From: RECM01 sp047921215
GTDB lineage: Bacteria > Bacteroidota > Rhodothermia > Balneolales > Cyclonatronaceae
Direction: 5' to 3'
Length of the DNA: 64,000 nt
NCBI GenBank assembly: GCA_047921215.1
Contig: JBLRWO010000021.1
Location: 10,008 to 74,007, forward strand
Below are positions 18,523 through 27,895 of the stretch, in pieces. How positions within the stretch are numbered: the stretch's first letter is position 1; every line of letters starts with the position of its first letter. The notes beneath the pieces are model-generated. The model did not search any database. It was not told the DNA's origin and was given only the letters and a program-made list of their open reading frames with translations. A program made the translations under genes and the position numbers.

Positions 18523-21500
18523 ATGACGAAACAAAATAAAACCGCGTTGTCACCATCCCGATGCAACTGTTTATTCCTGATAATAATGTCGGGAGTAATG
18601 ATGATCCTGTTCATGTTTCAGGGTGCCACAGATGTGTATTCGCAAAATTCTGAAGTGACCTACCTTGGCAGACAGGACACCTCCGGCGAAGTCGTGAAGA
18701 CAGGTGTAACTATCCGGCGACAACAGATTGGTCTTGTCTCCGTTCTGCGAATGATCGAAGAACAGACCGATTTCAGTATCATCTACAGGGATATCGATAT
18801 CGACAATTCTGTACTGGTGGACATGAATGTACAAGCGGCAGAAGTTTCGGATGTGCTGAACCAGCTTTTCGACGGGCAGGTGAACGAATTTACCATATTT
18901 GGCAGGATAATTGTTATAACAAGTAACAGGCAGTCAAGTGCCAGGTCATCATCACGGCATGAAGTGCAGCAGATACACCGTATTACCGGCCGCGTTACCG
19001 ATTCAGCCACCGGCGAGTCACTAATCGGGGCAACCATCACCATCAGGGGTACAACTCTGGGTACATCAACCAATGTGGACGGTGAATTCAGTCTGGATAT
19101 ACCATCGCCGGAATCGGTAATCGTGGTTTCCTATGTAGGGTATGTAACACAGGAAATCAATGTGGATGGGCGGACCGAGCTTACTATCGCCCTTGTGGAG
19201 GAGTTGTTCTGGCTCGACGGAGTGGTTGTTGTCGGATACGGCACACAGCGCGTGGGTGACATCTCTTCCTCGGTTACCACAGTAAATGTTGACCGCGTCG
19301 GAGAGCGGCCGATCACAGATGTGGCACAGGCGATTCAGGGGAAAGCGGCGGGTGTGCAGGTTATTCAACCATCCGGTAAACCGGGAACCGCATTATCCGT
19401 TCGGATTCGTGGTTCCACTTCTGTGCAGGCCGGCAATGAGCCATTGTATGTGGTTGATGGTGTGCCCATGACTAACATCCAGTCGCTGAACCCGCGGGAT
19501 GTCGAGTCGCTTCAGATACTAAAAGATGCTTCATCGGCTGCCATTTACGGGTCACGGGCGGCAAACGGGGTGGTGCTTATCACCACGAAGCGAGGGATTT
19601 CGGGTATGCCCAGGGTCAGATTCAGTTCCACGGTCGGTTTTTCAGACCTGAAACTTGGCATAGACGCACTGAATACGGAACAATACCGGGAAATGATGTC
19701 GGAAATTTACGGGCCGGGTACTGTTCCGGATTCCTACAGCCATTACACCAACTGGATGGATAAAACGTTCGGTACCGGCGTCTATCAGGATTATCAGATA
19801 TCGGCATCGGGCGGAACGGATCTTCTCCGATATTATCTGTCAGTTGCCTATCTGAATCAGGATGGAATCGTAAACCCGGCATCTACCGACAGGTTCAACT
19901 TCCGCATAAATCTTGATAATCAGGTGCTGAATTGGTTGAAGGTTTCGACCAATCTGTCGTACACCAAACGCGACCGCCGGGACGCTGAAGATAATATGGG
20001 TGTTGCCCGTGGGGGGATTATTCTAAGTGCAATCAATACGCCACCATTTCTCGATGTATGGAACCCCGATCCGAACTTCAGCGGTCAGTTCATGGCGAAC
20101 CCCTACCAGCCATCCTGGGAAAATCCGCTGGCATATATGTCGCGGGCGGGGTGGGACCGTGGAAACCGGCTCACTGGTAATCTCATCTCTGATATTTCCC
20201 TGCTTGAAAACCTGACGTTCAGAACAAATTTCGGTATCGACTATGACAATTGGAACTGGTATCAGTTCATTGACCCGATTCAAACATCGTACGGAAGACA
20301 GGAAAACGGGCGTGCGACAGATAACCAGAACAGCAACTTCAACTGGCTTCTCGAGAACACTGCCAATTACAGGGTAGATGTCGGGGAACACAGTTTCGGT
20401 GCTCTGGCAGGAATGACCCTGCAACACAATTTGTGGGATCTGAAGTACATCACAGTCCGCGACTTCCCGGACAATACATCCGTGAAGACACTGAATGTTG
20501 CCAATCAGATTGAAAACGCCGGAACAGTACAATCAGAATGGTCGCTGATGTCGTACCTGGGCCGTTTCACCTATAATTATCAAAGCAAATACCTGCTTAC
20601 ATCAACTATGAGGTACGATGGTTCTTCAAAGCTTGCCGAAGGAAACCGCTGGGGAATGTTTCCGTCGGTATCGGTGGCATGGCGAATTTCCGGTGAACCA
20701 TTTATGCAGAATGCAACAATGATCACAGATCTTAAACTCCGGGCGGGATTGGGAAAGACCGGAAATCAGGAGGGGATTTCCGATTACGCGGCGTACGGAC
20801 TTTTCTCTACAAACCGGATCCCTCCGACGCAACCGCTTTCCGGCCCGGCCATGCAGCGAGTCACTTTTGAAAATGAGGACCTGAGGTGGGAAACTACCAC
20901 TCAGACCAACATTGGAGTCGACTTGCTGCTGTTCGACGGACGTCTTGGTTTTACGGCTGATGCCTATTATAAAAAGACAACAGATCTGCTGCTGAACGTG
21001 CTTGTACCACAGATCGGTGCGGCAAACTACATCACACGCAATGATGGTGAGATGGAAAATCGTGGTCTTGAATTCTCAATTTCCACAGTGAACCTCGACA
21101 GCAGGGTAAAATGGAATTCTGATTTCAACATCTCGTTCAACCGCAACGAGGTAACGAAACTCGGGTTGAATCAGGTTTATGATTTCGCTGAGATCTATTC
21201 CAATACCCAGACCGTAATCCGGATTGAGCCGGGTATGTCGCTTGGTACGTTCTTTGGCTATATCGCAGATGGCGTCGATCCGGAAACTGGTATGATGATG
21301 TACCGTGATGTTGACGGATCAGGTACACTGACCGCAGCCGACCGGACGGTGATTGGTAACGCTCAACCCGATTTCGTATTCGGTTTTACGAATGAAGTGC
21401 GCTATGCCGGGTTTGAATTCCTGGTATTTCTGCAGGGATCCTACGGAAACGATATTTACAATGCATCGCGTATCGACAGTGAGGGCATGTTCGACCATAA

Positions 21501-21861
21501 AAACCAGTCGACAAATGTATTGAAACGCTGGAGAACCCCCGGTGATATCACAAGCATACCACGGGCTACCAGCGATATGTCGAATGTGCGCAACTCTTCA
21601 CGGTTTGTCGAAGACGGATCCTATCTGAGGGTTAAAACCGTAACCCTGTCGTATGCATTGAACCGGAGGTTCATCAACCGGTTCGGGATGAACAACATGA
21701 ATGTTTTTGCAACCGCACAAAACCTCTTTACCCTCACAAATTACAGTGGTTTCGATCCCGAGGTGAATGCGTACGGCACCAGCAACGTAGCACTGGGTGT
21801 GGATTATGGTACCTATCCGCAGTCCCGGACCATCATTTTCGGTGTAAATATTGAATTTTAA
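18523..21861 (+). CDS. SusC/RagA TonB-linked outer-membrane transporter with STN signalling domain
   Basis: A 1112-residue outer-membrane importer for oligosaccharides. Order: signal (1-about 41), STN/secretin domain (about 60-130, SVLRMIEEQTDFSIIYRD), carboxypeptidase-regulatory-like domain (about 150-232, ITGRVTDSATGESLIGATIT), TonB-dependent plug (about 240-355, VVVVGYGTQRVGDISSS and SAAIYGSRAANGVVLITTK), then the beta-barrel ending in Phe (FGVNIEF). The STN domain implies signalling to the FecR protein immediately upstream. It forms a transporter pair with the SusD-like gene 12 bases downstream. The length is normal for the family. Confidence 0.95.
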   Translation: MTKQNKTALSPSRCNCLFLIIMSGVMMILFMFQGATDVYSQNSEVTYLGRQDTSGEVVKTGVTIRRQQIGLVSVLRMIEEQTDFSIIYRDIDIDNSVLVDMNVQAAEVSDVLNQLFDGQVNEFTIFGRIIVITSNRQSSARSSSRHEVQQIHRITGRVTDSATGESLIGATITIRGTTLGTSTNVDGEFSLDIPSPESVIVVSYVGYVTQEINVDGRTELTIALVEELFWLDGVVVVGYGTQRVGDISSSVTTVNVDRVGERPITDVAQAIQGKAAGVQVIQPSGKPGTALSVRIRGSTSVQAGNEPLYVVDGVPMTNIQSLNPRDVESLQILKDASSAAIYGSRAANGVVLITTKRGISGMPRVRFSSTVGFSDLKLGIDALNTEQYREMMSEIYGPGTVPDSYSHYTNWMDKTFGTGVYQDYQISASGGTDLLRYYLSVAYLNQDGIVNPASTDRFNFRINLDNQVLNWLKVSTNLSYTKRDRRDAEDNMGVARGGIILSAINTPPFLDVWNPDPNFSGQFMANPYQPSWENPLAYMSRAGWDRGNRLTGNLISDISLLENLTFRTNFGIDYDNWNWYQFIDPIQTSYGRQENGRATDNQNSNFNWLLENTANYRVDVGEHSFGALAGMTLQHNLWDLKYITVRDFPDNTSVKTLNVANQIENAGTVQSEWSLMSYLGRFTYNYQSKYLLTSTMRYDGSSKLAEGNRWGMFPSVSVAWRISGEPFMQNATMITDLKLRAGLGKTGNQEGISDYAAYGLFSTNRIPPTQPLSGPAMQRVTFENEDLRWETTTQTNIGVDLLLFDGRLGFTADAYYKKTTDLLLNVLVPQIGAANYITRNDGEMENRGLEFSISTVNLDSRVKWNSDFNISFNRNEVTKLGLNQVYDFAEIYSNTQTVIRIEPGMSLGTFFGYIADGVDPETGMMMYRDVDGSGTLTAADRTVIGNAQPDFVFGFTNEVRYAGFEFLVFLQGSYGNDIYNASRIDSEGMFDHKNQSTNVLKRWRTPGDITSIPRATSDMSNVRNSSRFVEDGSYLRVKTVTLSYALNRRFINRFGMNNMNVFATAQNLFTLTNYSGFDPEVNAYGTSNVALGVDYGTYPQSRTIIFGVNIEF

Positions 21862-21873
21862 TCCATTCCAGCT

Positions 21874-23337
21874 ATGAAAGCATCCATCCTGCATTTTATC
21901 GTACTGCTTCTGTTTGCAGTGCCGTTTATGACCTCGTGTGAAAATTTTCTCTCGAATGAGCCCCGGTCATCGTATTCGAATGAGTCACTTGGGGTGAATG
22001 AGGGCGATCTCGATGAGAAGGTCTATACCGCCAACGAGATTGAAGGCCTGCTTAGCGGTGCCTATGGCGACTTTAAATCCGAGTATTATCAACTCGATTA
22101 CTATCTTATCGGTGAGGCACAGTCCGACAATGCACATGCCGGAGCCGATAACCCGAATATGTTTGAGGTAGAGGAATGGCGACTGTCTGCTACAAATCAG
22201 CTGGTAAGCCGCGACTGGGGTTACCTGTATGGCATGGTGTCTAAAACCAATACAGTGATTCAGCACATAGGGAATGTTCAGGGCCTTTCTGATGAACAGC
22301 GAAGCAGGATATTGGGTGAAGCCAGTTTCATACGGGCGTGGGCATATTTCGATATAGTACGGCTGTGGAAGAATGTACCGATCATAACGAGGGATGTCTC
22401 CGGTATCAACGCCAGGAATATCGAAGAGGTATATGGGATCCTGTATCCTGAATCAAGTACTGCAGAAGAGGTTTATGAACTGATTTTATCCGATCTCGAT
22501 ATCGCGCTTACTCGGGTACGTACTTCGGCACCCGACAAGGGATATGCCACACGTGGCGCGGTTTTGGGCCTGCTGGCAAGGGTACACGCCGAACTGGGCA
22601 ACTGGAATGAGGTGATCGGTCTTTCACAGCAGGTTATGTCGGGCGGGTATTCGTTATTGCCGGACTATGAATCGCTCTGGAATGGATCGGTTGAAAATTC
22701 AAGTGAATCTATTTTTGAAGTGAACTATTATAACTGGGATACTGGCGGTAATTGGGGCGTTTTCATGTTCCGTGGTACAGATTGGAAAAAATTCAATACA
22801 CCGTCGTACAATCTGGTGTCCGCGTTCCAGGAGGCAGGAGATAATGTCCGCCTGGAATCGTCTATCGAATTCCGGAATGTTACCGGTGTCTGGACCGACC
22901 GCCACTGGAACACAGCCAATTATCCGTTTATGAACAAATACCGAAATGAGACCGGTTCACAGAATTATATTCTGATACGGCTCGCCGATATCATGCTACT
23001 GAAGGCCGAAGCCCATGCAAACCTGGGTCAGACCCAGGATGCCATGAACCTTGTTAACAATGTAAGAGCCCGGGTCGGGCTGGGGAATATATCGGCTTCC
23101 AGCAAAGAACAGGCGCTGGAACTGGTACTCAGGGAAAGGCGGCTTGAACTGGCTTTCGAAGGCCAGCGCTATTTCGACCTGAAACGGTCGGGACGCGCAC
23201 TCGAAATAATGAGTAATCAGCAGAACCAGCTTGGCCTTGACTTGAACTACAATATCGTGGACTATGCCCTAACCTGGCCTATACCTCAATCCGAACTCGA
23301 CAAAAATCCCCGGTTACTCCAGAATTTCGGTTATTGA
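21874..23337 (+). CDS. SusD/RagB-family glycan-binding lipoprotein
   Basis: A 487-residue surface lipoprotein (lipobox MTSC, Cys22) that caps the SusC barrel and binds the glycan. The SusD-like N-terminal TPR region (about 35-210) has ARVHAELGNWNEVIGLSQQV-type repeats; the C-terminal RagB part shows LIRLADIMLLKAEAHANLG, VNNVRARVGL and LRERRLELAFEGQRYFDLKR, then PIPQSELDKNP near the end. All are family hallmarks. The 12-base gap from susC implies cotranscription. Confidence 0.95.
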   Translation: MKASILHFIVLLLFAVPFMTSCENFLSNEPRSSYSNESLGVNEGDLDEKVYTANEIEGLLSGAYGDFKSEYYQLDYYLIGEAQSDNAHAGADNPNMFEVEEWRLSATNQLVSRDWGYLYGMVSKTNTVIQHIGNVQGLSDEQRSRILGEASFIRAWAYFDIVRLWKNVPIITRDVSGINARNIEEVYGILYPESSTAEEVYELILSDLDIALTRVRTSAPDKGYATRGAVLGLLARVHAELGNWNEVIGLSQQVMSGGYSLLPDYESLWNGSVENSSESIFEVNYYNWDTGGNWGVFMFRGTDWKKFNTPSYNLVSAFQEAGDNVRLESSIEFRNVTGVWTDRHWNTANYPFMNKYRNETGSQNYILIRLADIMLLKAEAHANLGQTQDAMNLVNNVRARVGLGNISASSKEQALELVLRERRLELAFEGQRYFDLKRSGRALEIMSNQQNQLGLDLNYNIVDYALTWPIPQSELDKNPRLLQNFGY

Positions 23338-23540
23338 TGCATTAATAAGAAACTGCCGGATTAAACCGCGGTGCTGATCATTATATGGACTTTGATTACT
23401 TGCTGTAATTGGCTACCGATGATCTTCCTTCCAGCTAATCTATACCTATGGGTGATCTTCCCTCTGGCAGTAGAATAAATTATCCGGTCAGATCACGGAT
23501 TTAGAAATAGTATTCTTCAGAATTCAATAAAAAAAGAATA

Positions 23541-25025
23541 ATGAACCGGAATCAAAAAATTCCTGATATAAAGAGAAAACGTCTAAACAGATCTCATTTG
23601 ATCATCCTGTTCGCTGTGCTTTGCCTGGTGAGCGGTCTGCATGCTTGTAGCGACTCACCCGTGAATGGAGGGAACGGTGACCCGGACATCGATCCTCCGA
23701 TAAACGGTGATGTCGATGTATACCTGACAACTGGAAACCGGCTGGTGCTATTCGACAGGCAAAACTCGTTCGATTTTTCCGACAGCCCTGCAGGTGTTAC
23801 GATAACAATTGATGAAACAGAGGTATTTCAGCCGGTGACCGGATTTGGTGCCGCGATGACGGGTTCATCGGCTTACCTGATAACACGTATGGAGGCATCA
23901 GCCCGGACGGCGCTGCTCGAAGAACTGTTCGACCCCGAAGAGGGGATCGGCATTTCCAACATCCGACTCACCATCGGCGCATCCGATTTTTCGCTCGGTA
24001 ACTATTCCTACTGCGATGAAGAGGGGATCGAAAATTTCGCTATTCCCGCTACCGACCGGCGCGATCTGATCCCTCTGATGAAGGAAATACTCAGTATCTC
24101 TCCCGATCTGTGGATAATGGCCAGCCCATGGAGCGCCCCCGCATGGATGAAAACCAGCGGCACGATGAATGGAGGCCGTCTGAAACATGAACATTTCGAC
24201 GATTTCGCTCTCTACCTGAAATTGTATGTGGAAGCCTTCGAAGCCGAGGGCATTCCGATTAATGCCATCACCATTCAGAATGAACCGCTCCATGAAACCG
24301 GAGGGTATCCTACTATGTTTATGCCGTGGGAGGACCAGAATGTATTCATCCGCGACCATCTCGGCCCGCTTTTCGCATCATCGGGAATCGATACAAAGAT
24401 TATTATTTACGACCATAACTGGGACAATTACCAGTATCCAATAAATATCCTGAACGACCAGGAAACCCGGCGGTTTGTAGACGGATCGGCTTTCCACGGT
24501 TACGGCGGGAATGTCGGGCAGATGTCGAATGTGTCGGATGTGCACCCGGACAAGGCGCTCTATTTTACGGAGATTTCGGGGGGTGGCTGGGCGACCGGCT
24601 TCTGGCCGAATATCACCTGGAATATCGACAACATTTTCTTCGGAACCATGCGCAACAATTCACAGAATGTAATCCTGTGGAACCTGGCACTCGATGAGCA
24701 GGATGGTCCTAAGAACGGAGGTTGCCAGAATTGCCGCGGAGTGGTTACGATCCGGGGTAACGACGGGATTATCCGTAACGAAGAATATTATCTGCTTGCG
24801 CATCTTTCGAGGTTTATACGCCCCGGATACCGCCGTGTTAGTACAACAATAAATCAGGGAAACCTGAGCGCAATGGCATTCACCGGCGATGGGCCTGATG
24901 TTCTAGTGGTGATGAACAATACAGATTTTTCACAGCAGTTTCGTGTGACATCAGCTAAAGGTAATTTCATTTATACAATACCGGGCCAGGCTCTTGGAAC
25001 GTTCATCTGGCAAAGTTCAGATTGA
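23541..25025 (+). CDS. Glycoside hydrolase family 30 lipoprotein, second copy
   Basis: A 494-residue GH30 enzyme with lipobox GLHAC (Cys36), probably displayed at the surface. Barrel motifs: VTGFGAAMTGSSAYL, IRLTIGASDFSLGNYSY, ASPWSAPAWMKTSG, acid/base Glu248 in IQNEPLHETGG and nucleophile Glu344 in YFTEISGGGW. Residues about 40-60 form a Gly/Asp/Pro linker. The likely substrate is beta-1,6-glucan (GH30_3), by family and by company with GH3. It follows susD by about 200 bases with no clear terminator. Confidence 0.92.
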   Translation: MNRNQKIPDIKRKRLNRSHLIILFAVLCLVSGLHACSDSPVNGGNGDPDIDPPINGDVDVYLTTGNRLVLFDRQNSFDFSDSPAGVTITIDETEVFQPVTGFGAAMTGSSAYLITRMEASARTALLEELFDPEEGIGISNIRLTIGASDFSLGNYSYCDEEGIENFAIPATDRRDLIPLMKEILSISPDLWIMASPWSAPAWMKTSGTMNGGRLKHEHFDDFALYLKLYVEAFEAEGIPINAITIQNEPLHETGGYPTMFMPWEDQNVFIRDHLGPLFASSGIDTKIIIYDHNWDNYQYPINILNDQETRRFVDGSAFHGYGGNVGQMSNVSDVHPDKALYFTEISGGGWATGFWPNITWNIDNIFFGTMRNNSQNVILWNLALDEQDGPKNGGCQNCRGVVTIRGNDGIIRNEEYYLLAHLSRFIRPGYRRVSTTINQGNLSAMAFTGDGPDVLVVMNNTDFSQQFRVTSAKGNFIYTIPGQALGTFIWQSSD

Positions 25026-25074
25026 CTCAGCCGAAGCATTGAAAAGTGCATAGAATTATTCATAATCATAAAAA

Positions 25075-27462
25075 ATGATCATAAAAATAGTCAACATTCT
25101 GAAGCTTTTGCCCTTTTTACTGCTGTTACTTGCCTGCCAATCCGGAAAGGGTGGAATGGGAGGTATTGAGGCCCGCAACAACCATCTGAATAGCGACCTT
25201 GAGATGCTCCCCGCACTGATCATGGTTACAGATCCGGTATCTGAAACTATAGAACGCCTGATTAGAGAGATGACCCTTGAGGAGAAAGTTGGGCAAATGA
25301 CACAAATAACACTCGATGTACTGGGGGAGGGTGAAAATGTGCGCAGCAGTTTCGAACCGTTCAGGATCGACCCGGAAATGATGTCGAAAGCATTCATCGA
25401 ATATCACGTAGGTTCCGTATTGAATACGGCAAACAACCGGGCCCGAACCCCGGAAGTCTGGAATAATATTATAAAAGAGATTCAGGATTACGCCATTGAA
25501 CACTCTCGGTTCGATATCCCGGTAATCTACGGGCTCGACATGATTCACGGAGCATCCTATGTGGCTGGGGCAACCCTGTTTCCCCAGCAGGTGGGAATGG
25601 CCGCCACATGGAACCCGGAACTTGTGAAACGGGCTGGTGAAATTACCGCCTATGAGACCCGGGCAATCGGTGTGGCTTGGACATTCTCACCGGTTCTCGA
25701 TCTTGGTGTAGATCCGCGGTGGCCCCGGCACTGGGAAACGTTCGGTGAGGACCCATATCTCGCATCTGTTCTTGGGCATGCCATTGTTACCGGATATCAG
25801 GGCCCGGGAATTGGCAGTCCGTATCATATCGCAGCCTGTCTGAAGCATTATCTGGGTTATTCTCATACACTGAGCGGCCGCGACCGAAGTCCGGCCTGGA
25901 TTCCGGAATCACAGCTGAGAGAGTACCATGTGCCATCATTTCAGGCCGGCCTCGAAGCGGGATCCATGACCGTTATGTTAAATTCCGGTGAGATTAACGG
26001 CATTCCGGTGCATGCCAATAAGGAGCTGATCACCGGTTTATTGAAAACCGAACATGCACTGCAAGGTTTCGTGTTAACCGATTGGTTGGATATTATATAT
26101 CTGTACACACGCCATCGCGTGGCATCCTCATATAAAGATGCTGTGCGGATTGCGATCAATGCGGGTGTGGATATGTCGATGGTGCCGTATGATTTCGATT
26201 TCTCCCGCTACCTTGTAGAGCTTGTGAATGAGGGCGAGGTTTCAATGGAGCGTATTGATGATGCTGTCCGCCGTATCCTGAGAGTGAAAATGGAGATGGG
26301 TCTTTTTGAAACGCCATATACGTTTAAAGAAGATTATCCTGAATTCGCATCCCGGGATTTTGCGGATGCAGCGTATCAGACAGCTGTAGAATCGATCACT
26401 CTTCTGAAAAACGAGGGGTCACTTCTTCCACTGGGTAAGGAAACCCGAATTCTGGTTGCCGGTCCGGCAGCGAATACCATGCGTCCGCTCAATGGCGGTT
26501 GGAGCTACTCATGGCAGGGCAACCTGGTAGATGAGTTCGCCTCTGATTATAATACTATTTACGAAGCTCTGAAAGCAAAAGCCGGGGATGGACGGATATC
26601 GGTGTATGAAACAGTTCGTTATAATCACGACGGCGCGTTTGATGATGAATTTGTGGATGATTATGACCAGTTTCGCGAATATGCCATTCAGGCCGACGTC
26701 ATTCTGCTTGCTCTTGGGGAAAATTCCTATACGGAGGGTGAAGGCGACATGGATGATCTCTACTTATCGGCCAATCAGCAGAGGCTGGTTATGGAAGCCG
26801 CATCAACCGGAAAGCCGGTCATTCTGGTCATGGCGCAGGGGCGGCCACGTATAATTAGCAAGGTTGAACCGGCCGCTGATGTCATTCTGAACACCTACCT
26901 GCCAGGCAATTATGGCGGCGACGCGCTGGCTTCAATTATTTACGGGGATGCAAATCCCTCGGGAAAACTTCCGTATACCTATCCCAGGTACCCTAATCAG
27001 CTCATTCCTTACTATCACAAACATACCGAAAATGTCGAAAAAACGGGCACACCCACCGGCACGGCCTTTTATCCACAGTATGAGTTCGGTTTCGGTCTCA
27101 GCTATTCAGTGTTTGAATACATTTCGATTTCTGCAGACAACAGCAACTACGTTTTAAATGATACGGTTTTAGTGACCGTTGAGCTTCGAAATATCTCAAA
27201 ACGCGCCGGAGAGGAAGTGGTTCAGCTCTACTCATCCCAACAGTATGCATCGATCACACCGCCAGTAAAGCGCCTGCGGGCATTTGAAAAAACGATGGTC
27301 CCGGCAGGGGAATCTGTTATAGTTACTTTTGCCATGCCTGTATCAGATCTGGCATTTGTGAACGCGGATAACAGGAAAGTCGTGGAAAGTGGTCCGTATA
27401 CCTTGAAAATTTCGGATTTGGAGACTAAAATTACGGTTTCAGAGGCTGGAGTAGTTAATTGA
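25075..27462 (+). CDS. Glycoside hydrolase family 3 beta-glucosidase lipoprotein
   Basis: A 795-residue GH3 enzyme. Lipobox LLLACQS (Cys21). The N-terminal TIM barrel (about 50-390) has REMTLEEKVGQMTQ, IPVIYGLDMIHGAS, HWETFGEDPYL, CLKHYLGY and the nucleophile Asp336 in FVLTDWLD. The alpha/beta sandwich (about 420-650) has ESITLLKNEGSLLPLG and ENSYTEGEGDMDDLYL, which holds candidate acid/base residues. A C-terminal fibronectin-III-like domain (about 690-790) starts near FGLSYSVFEY. It should cleave terminal beta-linked glucose from oligosaccharides released by the two GH30 enzymes. Last gene of the locus, 49 bases after GH30. Confidence 0.93.
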   Translation: MIIKIVNILKLLPFLLLLLACQSGKGGMGGIEARNNHLNSDLEMLPALIMVTDPVSETIERLIREMTLEEKVGQMTQITLDVLGEGENVRSSFEPFRIDPEMMSKAFIEYHVGSVLNTANNRARTPEVWNNIIKEIQDYAIEHSRFDIPVIYGLDMIHGASYVAGATLFPQQVGMAATWNPELVKRAGEITAYETRAIGVAWTFSPVLDLGVDPRWPRHWETFGEDPYLASVLGHAIVTGYQGPGIGSPYHIAACLKHYLGYSHTLSGRDRSPAWIPESQLREYHVPSFQAGLEAGSMTVMLNSGEINGIPVHANKELITGLLKTEHALQGFVLTDWLDIIYLYTRHRVASSYKDAVRIAINAGVDMSMVPYDFDFSRYLVELVNEGEVSMERIDDAVRRILRVKMEMGLFETPYTFKEDYPEFASRDFADAAYQTAVESITLLKNEGSLLPLGKETRILVAGPAANTMRPLNGGWSYSWQGNLVDEFASDYNTIYEALKAKAGDGRISVYETVRYNHDGAFDDEFVDDYDQFREYAIQADVILLALGENSYTEGEGDMDDLYLSANQQRLVMEAASTGKPVILVMAQGRPRIISKVEPAADVILNTYLPGNYGGDALASIIYGDANPSGKLPYTYPRYPNQLIPYYHKHTENVEKTGTPTGTAFYPQYEFGFGLSYSVFEYISISADNSNYVLNDTVLVTVELRNISKRAGEEVVQLYSSQQYASITPPVKRLRAFEKTMVPAGESVIVTFAMPVSDLAFVNADNRKVVESGPYTLKISDLETKITVSEAGVVN

Positions 27463-27475
27463 CATCTGCTTATTA

Positions 27476-27518
27476 CTCGACTACATCCTTCCACTCCGCT
27501 ACGTTGCTATAGGATCCC
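27476..27518 (-). repeat. Type 2 intergenic repeat
   Basis: The minus strand reads GGATCCTATAGCAACGTAGC then GGAGTGGAAGGATGTAGTCGA, a diverged relative of the type 2 units at 6214 and 13598. It sits on the distal side of type 1 copy F, the same relative order as at copies A and G. Confidence 0.5.
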
Positions 27519-27555
27519 CCCGACTTTAGCTTCCGCAGTTCTCACGTTTGCGCCA

Positions 27556-27745
27556 CCGCTGACAAGTTTGTCACCTCCAGAATTGTGTTGCCCTTTTGGG
27601 GTAAATTTAGTGGCTTCCAGTGCCAGGTTCATTGTCACCTCCAGAATTGTGTTGCCGGAGGGCAACATCACCTGTTAGGGTTGCCGAAGTAAATCACTTC
27701 GCAGTTCAATTGTTGAATTGTTCAACAAGTTTACTTGTTCAAAAA
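27556..27745 (-). repeat. Type 1 intergenic repeat, copy F (doubled end block)
   Basis: The inverted GACAAGTTTGTC end, then TCACCTCCAGAATTGTGTTG appears twice (27570 and 27636 regions), followed by GAAGTAAATCACTTCGCAG and GTTGAATTGTTCAACAAGT. It fills the gap between the polysaccharide locus and the oxidoreductase operon together with a type 2 unit and a heptamer array. Confidence 0.7.
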
Positions 27746-27756
27746 CGTTGATAGAA

Positions 27757-27798
27757 ATCTGATGTCTTGTGTCTGACATCGTGTATCTCTTACCTCTT
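27757..27798 (+). repeat. Degenerate heptamer tandem array
   Basis: Six successive 7-base units: ATCTGAT, GTCTTGT, GTCTGAC, ATCGTGT, ATCTCTT, ACCTCTT. Diverged, but in step with the cleaner array at 48327, which uses the same GTCTGAT and ATCTCAC words. Confidence 0.55.
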
Positions 27799-27895
27799 TA
27801 AAACCTAATATCAGTATTAGATTTATATGAAATTGATTATATTCAGATAGTGCAACCGGCTATGCCGATAAATACCGGCTACTAAAGACAGGAGA

